From Hemileia vastatrix (lineage: Eukaryota; Basidiomycota; Pucciniomycetes; Pucciniales; Zaghouaniaceae): a DNA stretch of 64,000 bases. Both the position numbers and the translations under genes were made by a program. Under the pieces are notes generated by a model, which searched no databases, was not told the DNA's origin, and worked only from the letters and a program-made list of their open reading frames with translations. Of the stretch, positions 33,616 to 43,164 are shown one piece after another (position 1 is the first letter of the stretch; each line of letters starts with the position of its first letter). The stretch is taken from NCBI GenBank assembly GCA_030280995.1, contig JASXTE010000002.1, positions 38,189,183-38,253,182 on the forward strand. The letters run 5' to 3'.

Positions 33616-34875
33616 TTAAAAGGGTGAAGAGAAATGTTGGAGAGTAATTGGCATTATAATGGGGCGTATGCCAGTTGATTGAATGATTTGTGAATCAAGG
33701 GAGGGGAGTGCCAGTGGTGGTTCAGGATCCTCTTCTTCATAAAGATAATTCCACTCACCCTTTAATTCAGCTAGAATATTGTGGAGTATTACACAAGTCA
33801 AGATCCAATGATTTGCAGTTTTGATCTCCATTTTTTTTTGAAATTGGATTCTGAGCTCCCGAAGACTAGAAAATTGTCCCTTTAAAATACCTATAGCATG
33901 TTCAATTCGTACTCTTGATTGTGCAAGGTGATAATTAAATTTAGTTTTGGGGTCATTTTCTGAAGTTGCACCACGGAAAGAAGGTATAATGTACTTTCCA
34001 CTTGCATATTCTGAGTCTGCAAGGAGGTACTGAGATTCGTCAAAGTATGAGTCAGGGGATTGAGAAATCCTCATTCTTTGGAAGATGGAAGAGTCATGAC
34101 ATGAGCCAGGGAAGCCACTGTGAAAAGCAATAAATTTTTTATTGAAATCGCATACAATTTGAACAGCAATAGAGTATCTAGAAAGAAGATAAAAAGTTAG
34201 ATTGTGAAAGATGAGAACTTGGAGGAGATTTTGAAGAAACCTTTTTTTGCAATCAAAATAATGGTTGCCATCATGAGCAGGCTTTTGACTCAAAGGGATG
34301 GTTGTGCCATCAACAAAACCTATACAGCCAGGGAAACCTTCAGCTTGCATTACTTGAGAGGATTCAAGTCGCTGTTCTGGAGTTGGCCAAGCAAGAGTTT
34401 GAGACTTGAGGGAAAGGATAGCAATCATACAGCGCTTGGTGTATAATATCACGGTACCATATCCTATGTTAAAGAGATTATCCAAATGTCTTACAGCAGC
34501 ACCATTTCCATTTGAGCCAAAGCGACATAGAGCAACAGCAAGTTGGATGGCAGGATTACGCTGTTTGTTATGAGAATTGTTATGGAAGATAGGATGATCA
34601 GAGGTGAGTTGATAAAGTTTGAAGAAAGAATTGGGAGAAGTTCTAAAAAGTTGTGTGAAGTTTAAATGAGGAATGTTGAGAATGGAGGCCAGATCATATC
34701 GGGGATCATGATAAAGATTTGGCCCCCTGGTGATGATGTAACGCTTTTTGGAAAGAAAACACATATAAGCTAAAGCATCTTCCAAATCAGAGTCAGATTT
34801 ATAGTAAAGAACTAAAAGAAAAGTGATAGCATTCATTGTTGAGTGAAGTAGCTTCCTAGTAGAGAGGTGTTTCAT
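33616..34875 (-). CDS. PIF/Harbinger DDE transposase (HARBI1/ALP1-like), apparently intact
   Basis: The frame is open without stops. I choose the ATG at 34873-34875 (MKHLSTRKLLHSTMN); the open frame extends 17 codons further without an ATG. It contains a 63-bp in-frame intron, 34178-34240 (GTTTCTT...TTTCTAG): splicing joins CKKR to YSIAVQIVCDFNKKF as in family members, giving about 398 residues. The DDE triad is visible as GFVDGTTIPL, GFPGSCHDSSIF and RVRIEHAIGILKG. An N-terminal helical region and the usual ANHWILTCVILHN end are present. It should cut and paste elements with AGGGGGTAT ends, including the MITEs at 42340-42799 and probably 42965-43164. Its partner Myb-like gene in this copy is broken. 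Upstream, the minus-strand promoter must lie between 34876 and the TIR. Confidence 0.9.
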   Translation of the reverse strand: MKHLSTRKLLHSTMNAITFLLVLYYKSDSDLEDALAYMCFLSKKRYIITRGPNLYHDPRYDLASILNIPHLNFTQLFRTSPNSFFKLYQLTSDHPIFHNNSHNKQRNPAIQLAVALCRFGSNGNGAAVRHLDNLFNIGYGTVILYTKRCMIAILSLKSQTLAWPTPEQRLESSQVMQAEGFPGCIGFVDGTTIPLSQKPAHDGNHYFDCKKRFLQNLLQVLIFHNLTFYLLSRYSIAVQIVCDFNKKFIAFHSGFPGSCHDSSIFQRMRISQSPDSYFDESQYLLADSEYASGKYIIPSFRGATSENDPKTKFNYHLAQSRVRIEHAIGILKGQFSSLRELRIQFQKKMEIKTANHWILTCVILHNILAELKGEWNYLYEEEDPEPPLALPSLDSQIIQSTGIRPIIMPITLQHFSSPF

Positions 34876-35139
34876 TGTTGCCGGTGGAAGGGTTATGTGA
34901 TGAGGGAAGTGGGAATTCACCGCCAAATGTGCAGTTGGGGTGTGTAGATAGAAAAAAAACTTAAGTGTTCGCCACCAAAATTAAGTAGCATAGAGTGAGG
35001 AAAGACTTAAGGATGGCATCAGCAATTATGAGTCATGTGACTTTCTTGCAAATCCATCATGGATGTGATGAGTTTGGGATCAGGAATTAGGAATGGAAAT
35101 TGGGGTATAAGAGGCGGGATAATGCATTATCGTGGATTC

Positions 35140-35171
35140 CTTATCCACTAGCCCCGGGGCTAGTGGATAAG
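35140..35171. promoter_or_regulatory. 32-bp perfect palindrome in the Harbinger subterminal region
   Basis: CTTATCCACTAGCCCC meets its exact reverse complement GGGGCTAGTGGATAAG. The identical palindrome is kept in the 460-bp derivative at 42684-42715. Its conservation near the end suggests a binding site for element proteins or a hairpin; the function is inferred. Confidence 0.6.
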
Positions 35172-35390
35172 AATCTTCCGCAATTAATAATGCCTGATCC
35201 CTAATTGCAGATCCCTGAACATTGATACCCCCTATTATATTTATTTATTTATTTTATTTATTTAGCGAGAACAAGAGATAAAAAAAAGAGAGAGAGAAAA
35301 ATTAAAAAAATAAAAAATAAACAGTGTTATCATGGTTGTTAACCTAGTGAAGGGTATAATCAAAAAATTTAAAGGTCATGTGTTAATGCA

Positions 35391-35401
35391 AGCCCATAAC
35401 C
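35391..35401 (-). promoter_or_regulatory. Primer binding site of copia 1, half initiator-tRNA type
   Basis: Directly after the 5' LTR the minus strand reads GGTTATGGGCT. This complements the anticodon arm of eukaryotic initiator tRNA-Met (GGGCCCATAACCC), not its 3' end. Such half-tRNA priming is established for Drosophila copia. Confidence 0.8.
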
Positions 35402-35516
35402 TATTGGGAATCTAACCAATGTTTCATTACTCAGTCTATGTTCTTTATATATACTATCATGACTATGTACACAACCTTCTAGTAGTTTCTACATACTACT
35501 CAATAGTTCCTCTACA
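35402..35516 (-). repeat. 5' LTR of copia element 1 (115 bp)
   Basis: Near-identical to 22990-23104. It starts TGTAGAGG on the minus strand and is followed by TSD ACAAC at 35517-35521. Without the Harbinger insertion and its TSD the copia element would be about 4.8 kb, a normal size for the superfamily. Confidence 0.93.
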
Positions 35517-35521
35517 ACAAC

Positions 35522-36420
35522 TCCACCTTGCATTGACCACTTTAACAAACTGCCCTTAATTTATCACTGACCCCCCAATATAACCCACAGATCCTTTAAC
35601 CTTACTCCTATTCTTACTCACAGACCTTTAATTACCCTTAAACACACAATAACCCAACATTGAAACTATACTATTTATCCAAGAACTAATACATTGCACA
35701 TTTGCTTAAAGTTCAAAAGTATAAGCAGATGATTGACTAATTTAGATTTAAGGTTTATATAGCGCAGTTTCTAGCATGTTCAAATTGAGACAAAAAAGGG
35801 AAAAAGCACTTACTAGGTAGATGTTGCTTTCTGCGCTTTGAGTATGGATTAAAAGATTGACTTTTGCTTTGAGTGTCACGTGGCGCGTGACAGAATGGCA
35901 TATATGGCAATGTTTGACACCCTCTAATATTTTCTGAATCACAAATACCAGATAAGGAACAGAAATCTCTTTGGGGAAATAATTTGATGCTGAATGGTTT
36001 TTTGTGGATTGTTGAGGATCTTTAATTGCATGAAATCCATTTTTGTTGTAGTGTAGTGGCTCATTAAATGGAGTTGAACTACAAAACATTTTATAAGTAC
36101 AAAGAGCTGGACAACTATGATCCTGAGCACTTCTGGCAACATGTCATGTTTAAGAAGTTGACTATCATGCCAAACTACTTCAGATTAGTTTGAGGATCGA
36201 GTGGAAATTTGTCAAGCAATGAGATGGGGATTGATGAGTTGTGAGAATCTTTAATAATGTTTTCAATCATTTTTGTTGTACTGATACATTTTTCTCTGCT
36301 GAGATTACAGCCAACATAAAGCCAATTGTTTATCATCCTCAAAGATCCTTTTTTAAATTAACACGGATTAAAGGTCAGTTGAGAAGTTTGAGAAGTGTCA
36401 CTGATAAAATAACGTACCAG
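35522..36420. other. No confident gene
   Basis: A 113-codon minus-strand frame (35748-36089) shows no domain I recognise. It could be a decayed downstream part of the transposase fragment at 36421-36675 or chance. A TTGTTGTAGTGTAGTG near 36040 resembles CACTA-type MITE ends. Confidence 0.35.
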
Positions 36421-36675
36421 TTACATCACTACTATCATCAGGATATCTTTCTCCATCTTCTGATGGTTCACTAAGTGGAAAAGATGCATGAAGAGAAGAT
36501 GACTTGTAAGATGAGGTGTCCAAATCTCCATGGATTTCTGTAAAGTTATTTTTTCAATATCATTTAGATGATGCCTTTTGAAAGTGCGAGGAGAAATATA
36601 TTTTCCATATTGACGTTGGCCTTCGTGATTTAAGCACAATTGCTGAATACATTCAGAGCATTGACAAAATCTCAT
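36421..36675 (-). pseudogene. N-terminal fragment of a CACTA/Tnp2-type transposase
   Basis: From ATG (36673-36675) the frame reads MRFCQCSECIQQLCLNHEGQ, then YGKYISPRTFKRHHLNDIEK. A CxCxxC cluster followed by a G...SxRTxxRH...D stretch is typical of the N-terminus of large CACTA/KDZ-like transposases of basidiomycetes. The rest of the gene is not visible to the left in any single frame. A C-terminal piece of a similar transposase, on the other strand, is at 55394-57148. The family call rests on this one motif. Confidence 0.45.
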
Positions 36676-36904
36676 TCTGAGATAGTTTTATTGATATAAA
36701 GAGGAGAGAGAGATACTAAAGCAAATAGTCTTCAACTGGATGCAATGAGATATGATCAAAATGAGGAAAAATGAGTAACACGAGATGCAAAAATGGTGCC
36801 AACTGGGAATTGTCGCTTCATTACAAACACATGATTCTCACATGTCGCTTCACTACAATCACATGGTACTTACATGTCGCTTCCAAATTTTGAAGCGACA
36901 ATTT

Positions 36905-37065
36905 CACTACGACGCATTTTTGTTTCGCCATGCAGCGCAACAATTACGAAAAAATTATTTTTTGCACTTAAGACCCACCTAAGACCTTTAAGTGCTAGAA
37001 GTAATTGTTACATATCTGTTGCGTAATCTTTGCGCCCCAAGACGAAACGAACATTTATTGTAGTG
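36905..37065. mobile_element. 161-bp MITE with CACTA-type ends
   Basis: The left end reads CACTACGACGCATTTTTGTT; the right end reads ACGAACATTTATTGTAGTG. The TIRs align over about 45 bp (shared GTTTCG and GCGCAA blocks). The interior holds a GCACTTAA/TTTAAGTGC inverted repeat. The 3 bp outside are TTT on both sides. No coding capacity. Confidence 0.75.
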
Positions 37066-37156
37066 TTTATATATAATGCATTGCCAAATGTTGTGACCGT
37101 CGTTGCAATAAGATGATACGACAGGTGTTTCCCTGTTGTGTCGCCCCTGTGACACT

Positions 37157-37251
37157 CACTACAAACATTTTGATGTCGCATACATTTGGCGGGGGATGCG
37201 TGCGACTGACAGTCGCATCAGGCATTATGCTACCACAAATTGTTTGTAGTG
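37157..37251. mobile_element. 95-bp CACTACAA mini-element
   Basis: It begins CACTACAAACATTTTG and ends CAAATTGTTTGTAGTG, with TGTCGCAT/ATGCG inverted blocks between. No TSD is evident, so it may be a solo or deleted relative of the MITE at 36905-37065. Confidence 0.55.
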
Positions 37252-38197
37252 TGAGGTAGTTTGTGACACATTAAAGGGTGGCTGGGCATTTAACAGAATA
37301 ACTTATATGAAAAACTACTGGGAAAGTGAGATATTGTTCTGGAATCTAGTTGAGTTAATTAAAAAAAAAGCCAACATGCTGAGTGATTGCAGAAGGGGAA
37401 AGTAGGGCCAAGGTAGTAAAAGGAATTTTATGTTTTGTAGCTGCTTCAAAAAGAACTTTACATTCTGAGATGTGAGCTGGGTTGAATGGACAAATGTCCC
37501 TTGCCCCAGCACTGAAAGCAATTGATCTTTTCTTGGTTGACTGCTTCCGTACAACGTAGTTTATCCCTGTTTTAAAAAGCCGGGTTTTTGTGGAGATTTT
37601 GAAGTTTTAGGGCAGAGAAGAACAAGGCATTTATAATCAAGGGTCAAAATACTTAGTGGGAGGTTTTGCAATCGCCCGCTGTTTGTACGCTGTGTTACAG
37701 ACCCTATTTTTTGGGGTAAAAATAGCGTTTGTAGTTTTGTATACAATAGTCTAAAGTTTGTGTCATAATTTTTTTCGGCATTTGGTTATATGGGTGAGCG
37801 ATATTAGAGGCTTTAAGTACTCCACTCGTAACTTTCCAGTCAATTTCTATCGGGGGAGTCCCAGTCTCCCCCAACGCCGAGCCCAAAATGTCTAGGGATG
37901 GCCGGTCCGTAGGGCCACAGGTGGATGGGTTTTTACTGGGTAGTAGTGCTCTGCACTGGAGCACAACACTGTTGCTGATCGTAGCATAGCTCGTGAAATG
38001 AGTTTTTCCATCCTAAAAAAATAAATAAATTTCAGCCAATTTTCATGTTTCAGCTAAATGATTAGCCGTCCACTCACTTCTTCCGTTTAATTCAATCCTC
38101 TTTTAAGATTTTTTAACTATGTTTGACCATTTTATGTAGAAATATTCCGTAGCAAAGCAAAACAAAGATTCATCATTCCTGTTTTTCAAATCAAAAC
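37252..38197. other. Upstream region of the 38198 gene; no confident gene
   Basis: The stretch 37690-37980 is less AT-rich than its surroundings and holds minus-strand frames (37704-37964) without recognisable domains. It may contain the promoter or 5' UTR of the gene at 38198. Confidence 0.35.
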
Positions 38198-40465
38198 ATG
38201 TTGAACATACTAGATGTTTTTCTTTTTTCACATCTAATTTGTATCCCTAATAGTCATTCAAATCCTTTACATTTAAACAATATTGTTTCTGACAGGTTAG
38301 AAGTAGATCCGAAGTTATACTTGGGAATTTCAAATGACCATGTAACAATCCCATCACAATATCCAGCTTGGTATTATCAGGGAACAGGATCTACGATACC
38401 TCCAGGTCATTCAAGTTATTTTATTGAAAAACTATCGCAAGATTTAAATAATCACCAGGAAACGGGACTCACGAGTACTCCTTCAGGTCTTTTCAATAAT
38501 CATATAGAGGACGAATTGCATCATCAGAATGGTTACCAGGAAATGAGTTCCACGGCTACTCCGTTGACCCTGACAAATCATCCTCTAGTGGAAATATCAC
38601 AATATTCAAACATTTATCAGGAAATTGGATCAAGAAGTACTTCTCCAGTTCAGTCAAATCATTATTCAACGATAGGATCCACGAGTACTCCACTGGTTTC
38701 GAAGACTACTCTGTATTATCCACGGCCAAGTTACCCTGTAAGCTATATCAAAACAGCTCTGGATGTGAGTGGTTGAATAATTCTTTATTTTTCCTTCTAC
38801 TGCCAAAGCATGATCCAAGGACCTTTTACAGTAGTTTGGGTCTCAGCCAAGAGCAAAAACCGCCAGAAAGACTCTCGAGTAATTTGTACTTTCCTGGCCG
38901 TTCGCAATCACATTTACCACAAAATAACCTTGAATTTGGAAATGCTCCAATGGTTTGTAGTTCCCTTTATCACTGAAGTAGTACAGGTTGATGAAACAGC
39001 TACACAGGCACACAAATTGCTGCACGAAGCACAATCACTGTCATCTGGAAACGATAAAAATCTAGTCTATCAAACGGATACGACTAATCATCAAGTGGAT
39101 AAGCCTGAAACTACTCCGGGATACTCCAAGGCAAAGAAAAGGGTGCATAGTATTCAAGATGATTTTTCACCAGACGACAGCAACTCGCGAACCAAGAAAA
39201 TTCGTCCAATGGATGAGCTTGAACCCACTCTAAGACACTCCAAGGGCGTGGAAAAGCCGAATTGGGCTCGACATAATATTGCGCATGACAAAAGCAGCTT
39301 GTCAACCAAAACACAAAGAACCCGCTCTTTATGGTTAGAATCTGCAGCCCTCAATATGCGACAGGACGCGCGGGTACGCTATATTCCAAGAAACTTACAA
39401 CCAATTATGGATGTAGAACATACTCGCGGACTGAGATTGTACGACCGGAAAATAATTTTAATGAATCCACTTCCTGAATGGAAAGAGAAAATCAATATGA
39501 TTTCAAGTGATTCAAGGGTTTCGCAAGTACAGAAAGATCTGATCATCTTGTACCATGAATCCAAGGAGCCACTCTCATATACGAGAGAGGTGAGATTTGC
39601 CCGTCGGCGACAAGGGCCCGTGGAGATTTATAAACCATTTTATGAAGGCATAGAGACTTTTATCTTATCTTTACCGACCACTCATTTCAATCCTGATGAT
39701 TACAAGCTTGCTCTAATTTTAATTTTTCAAGACGTTCAGAGAATTACCGTTCGACTTGATCGTCTAAGGAATCCTGGCCGGGGGATGGAAGCAGATATGA
39801 ATTTTTATTGGATGGCTTACAGACAAGCTTTGCAACTGATCAACCAAGGCCTTCATGTCAATGTAGCACTCCGCGTTGTGGAATACACTGAAAATTTCCT
39901 AAAAACTATAAAAGATAGGATAAAAGATTCCAATAAAAATATTAAAACCTACGAAATTCTTACCAATATTATTAACCAATGGCTTGTAAACACCAGTGAA
40001 GATGATCTCCTGGAAATACTTGCTGGAGCACCAAGATTCCAAAGAAACTTACACACTCTCCCAGATGTTGGGCAAAATGATGAGGAGAGACATCGAAAAA
40101 TTTTTCTACTTCTAATAACCAACAGGCTAGATTTCACCAGAGAATCACTCCAAACACCTATAAGACATGCAAAGTCTAAAAGATTTAATATGATCATCCA
40201 TGACTTCGAAATGATTTATAAAACTTACATCATGCCACAATTAACCAAGTTACAAACAATGGAGAAAACCTTGGGGCCAGAAATTTCCTTCAATTTTGAT
40301 GAACTATTTAGAAATCAGCTAAGAGAATATCTGGTATTAACATCTGAGATCCAACCCAAAAGTCTAAACCTGAAAGTTACAACACAAACTGTTGAAAAAG
40401 GAGCTTTTTGTCACTTAGCAGACATGTATATTGCTCAACATCATGTAAATAATTCTGGGGAGTAA
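38198..40465 (+). CDS. Unrecognised gene, possible secreted or lineage-specific protein
   Basis: The ATG at 38198 opens MLNILDVFLFSHLICIPNSH, which resembles a signal peptide. A Ser/Thr/Pro/His-rich region with imperfect YQExGSxSTP...NH repeats follows (residues about 50-170). The frame meets TGA at 38774-38776, but a GTGAGT donor at 38765 precedes it. One model removes 38765-38986 (222 bp). Another removes 38765-38808 and 38953-38986, keeping a Ser/Pro-rich exon (HDPRTFYSSLGLSQEQ) in frame; its introns of 44 and 34 bp are unusually short. Either way about 492 codons follow to TAA at 40465: a charged segment with basic patches (KAKKRVH, RTKKIRP) and a long helical domain (PEWKEKINMISSDSRVSQVQ to FCHLADMYIAQHH) without transposon motifs. 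I do not recognise the family. It is the most gene-like non-TE sequence here; secretion is a guess. Confidence 0.65.
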
Positions 40466-40952
40466 CCAAATGTGTAAGTAGAAGTGTTTTCAATAATTCA
40501 TTGAGTTCTGTTGAACTTGAACCTCTTCGTGAATGTCTTAAACTTGTTGGAAAATAAATACTTAGGATTCCTTTTTAACTTTTAAAAAATTGAATACAAT
40601 TTCCATATCAAGACCTACATTCAAGTTGTTTCTTAAATTTTACACAAAGATTCGTTTTTTAACTTTTAATTTCTATCTGTGTAATGCACAAGTATATTTT
40701 ATTTATTTTGTTTTCATGATGTAAGAAATGTTAGCTTTTTAATCCTTGAGTTTAGTTGTCTCCTATGGAAAACTTCTGTTATTACTATCATCATTATAAA
40801 GCCATGCAAAGCATTAATGTTGTCACTTCATGTCACTCAGTCAATTGCATTTATATGCACATAACAGATTAATGCATAATTCTACAAGCATGATTTCTAA
40901 AATATTATTAAAACCTATGTTACTATCTAACCCATATTCACTATGCAATATA
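40466..40952. other. 3' flank of the 38198 gene
   Basis: AT-rich, with AATAAA-like GAAAATAAATA near 40549 that could serve as a polyadenylation signal. No gene. Confidence 0.4.
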
Positions 40953-41175
40953 GGGAGTGGATTTGCTAGCAAATCCCCAACCTGAACTCAGATGGAACTC
41001 AGACTGAACTCAGACTGAACCCATACTGAACTCTACTTGAACACCCACCTAAAACTGTTCTGCTGAGTGGTGTTCATCCCTGATTGTATGGTTCATTTTT
41101 CAATAGCTCAATGTGTGTTCAATCTGTGGTGAGTTTGGGTACAAGGTTGTGGACTTGCTAGCAAGTTTGCCCCCC
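40953..41175. mobile_element. 223-bp MITE with GGG...CCC ends
   Basis: The left end GGGAGTGGATTTGCTAGCAA, then ATCCCCAACCT, pairs with the right end AGGTTGTGGACTTGCTAGCA, then AGTTTGCCCCCC. Both TIRs share a TTGCTAGCAA core and cover about 31 bp. The 3 bp outside are ATA on both sides. An internal GAACTCAGACT repeat is present. The 3-bp TSD and G-rich ends suggest PIF/Harbinger, but the ends differ from AGGGGGTAT. Confidence 0.7.
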
Positions 41176-42339
41176 ATATTGTGTGGTGATTGATGATAAA
41201 TTGAGAGTATAGATTGATAATGACACTCATTCTTTTTGCCATCTTTGTTTACTTCCAAATATCATCAGACAAGGTCATACTCTAGTCACTATCTGTGTCA
41301 GCCTAGATATCCCCAGGACTGAGTATTTCTTATGCTTAAAATAAGATAACATTAATAATATTAAGCTTATAAGTAAACATTATGGGTATAATACTTATAT
41401 ATATGGTTATTATGCTTATATATATATGTATCACACTATTAAATGACTTATATAAGTTTAAATAGCTTATCCATAGCCCTATAATACTTATTAAGGTGCT
41501 AATGAAGTCATAATAAACTTATCTTAAGTGGTATTAAGTAATTATACAAATACATAAGCTTATATGTATGCATAAACTTCATATTCAGTGAAATTTGTAG
41601 TTATATTATGTATATATAGGTCTACCAGCAGGTTTTAACCTCTGAATAGCCTATAAGCTTTATTTTTCTGCTTATTTTAGGCCATATGGACATATTCAAT
41701 GGACTCAAAAGGCTTAAACAAGCATATACACCTTTTTCAGGTGCATATATCCAGTTTGGACAACTTGATCTGCTTCCTTTGATGGATGTTCATGGATTTA
41801 TGGGTTGGGATATGATTACTGGGTTAATATGGATGCTTGGGGATGTTATTGGGGGCTTGGACAGTTGATTTGGTTCCTTTATATTCTTTGGGTTTCATTA
41901 TATTCTCTTTGGATGAGTTATTTTACCTGTTTCTTTATGGTATCCACTTTTTTCTGTTTTCTCTATTTATGGTATGGGTTTATGATATCATTAATTGTGA
42001 TGGAGGGTCCTTACTGGAGGTCTAGGTGTTGAAAATTCTTGAAGTGGACTCCATGGGGAGGTGATGGGCCCTCACAGTGCTGTAATCTCTGGGGAGAGAG
42101 GTGAAATCATCTGGATTGAAGGTCTGTGCACGCCAGTGGATTTTGCTACAAGTAAAGGAGGATTTTACAGGTTATTGGACATCACTTACTTACTACAACT
42201 CAAACTAACATTAAAAAACAATTATTATCATATATAAATATATTTTAAAGCATTTATAAATTGATATTATCTTTTTATTAGCTATAACTATATTTTATTA
42301 ACCTATTTTCCACCACTAGCACGCACAAATCCAAATATT

Positions 42340-42799
42340 AGGGGGTATCAATGTTCAGGGATCCACAATTAAATTAATTGTGGATAAAAATACTTATACC
42401 CCAATTATCTTCCACAATTATTTTTTCTAATAATTGGGTTATTAGACACTTTATGTGTCAATGTTCACCTCTTATCCAACATTTTTCTACTTGATTTTTC
42501 ATAACCACATATTGGACAACTTTCTGTCATAACCACATCTTGGACTAATTTCATTCATAAAATCTACAATTATATGTCATGTGACTTTCATACAAATCCA
42601 TCATGGATGTGATGAGTTTGAGATCAGGAATTAGGAATGGAAATTGGGGTATAGGAGGCAGGATAATGCATTATTGTGGATTCCTTATCCACTAGCCCCG
42701 GGGCTAGTGGATAAGAATCTTCTGCAATTAATAATTTCTGATCCCTGGAAAAAAAAATTCTGATCCCTAATTGCGGATCCCTGAACATTGATACCCCCT
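42340..42799. mobile_element. 460-bp Harbinger MITE, deletion derivative of the 7.7 kb element
   Basis: Ends AGGGGGTATCAATGTTCAGG and its complement, TSD ATT (42337-42339 and 42800-42802). The left ~180 bp match 27524-27700 (TAATAATTGGGTTATTAGAC, TCATAACCACAT) and the right ~240 bp match 35000-35233, including the 32-bp palindrome. The empty site is seen in the solo LTR at 51413-52577 (CCAAGTATTGTGAG on the minus strand). Confidence 0.93.
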
Positions 42800-42964
42800 A
42801 TTGTGAGTTAAAACTGAGCATAACTTTTTTATTAGTCTTCCCCTGAGGTTTAATCACTAAATCATTTATCAATAAGTAGTTGGACCATTAATAATAAATT
42901 ATTTATAAAATAAATCTCAGATAAAGACTAATAAAACTGTTATACTCAATTGTTAACTCACAAT

Positions 42965-43164
42965 AGGGGGTATCAAAGTTAGAAATGTGTAATTATTTAA
43001 AAGGTATTACACAACACAAAAAGAGAGCCACAAACTTGAAATCAATACTTTGTAAAAAGGTGTTTTGGGGGCACAATATTGCATATTTTAAAAAATAATC
43101 ATGGTTTATTTGGTTGAAAAAAGAGGTATTGTAAAATGGAAGATTTATAACTTTTATACCCCCT
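42965..43164. mobile_element. 200-bp MITE with AGGGGGTAT ends in the right arm
   Basis: It starts AGGGGGTATCAAAGTT and ends AACTTTTATACCCCCT; TSD AAT (42962-42964 and 43165-43167). The interior is unrelated to the 460-bp MITE. It occupies the mirror-image target site of that MITE in the opposite arm. Confidence 0.88.

Larger units (their letters stand above)
27524..35233. mobile_element. PIF/Harbinger transposon, 7.7 kb, nested in copia 1
   Basis: Both ends read AGGGGGTATCAATGTT inward, followed by a GATC(C/T)GCAATTA stretch, giving TIRs of about 31 bp. The 3 bp outside are ATT on both sides (27521-27523 and 35234-35236). It carries an open DDE transposase (minus strand, 33616-34875), a Myb/trihelix-type accessory gene (plus strand, 27826-29226) and, between them, a TET-like oxygenase relic (minus strand, 30121-31487) plus large repeats. 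Two genes, transposase and Myb-like, are the usual Harbinger set; the third is unexpected. A 460-bp deletion derivative of the same ends lies at 42340-42799. Insertion happened inside copia 1, between its primer binding site and gag. Confidence 0.93.

Noticed and set aside
27524..35233. TA as a 2-bp target duplication of the AGGGGGTAT elements (Tc1/mariner-like)
   Set aside because: The empty site in the L2 solo LTR (CCAAGTATTGTGAG) shows that three bases, ATT, were duplicated, and the transposase is of Harbinger type.
37704..37964. Minus-strand ORF in the less AT-rich segment before the orphan gene
   Set aside because: No domain, start context or homology cue; kept only as part of a non-coding entry.
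41686..42032. Left-arm ORFs of the palindrome as a host gene
   Set aside because: The same sequence recurs in two other LTR copies, so it belongs to the LTR; only the possibility of an LTR-encoded peptide was kept as a finding.
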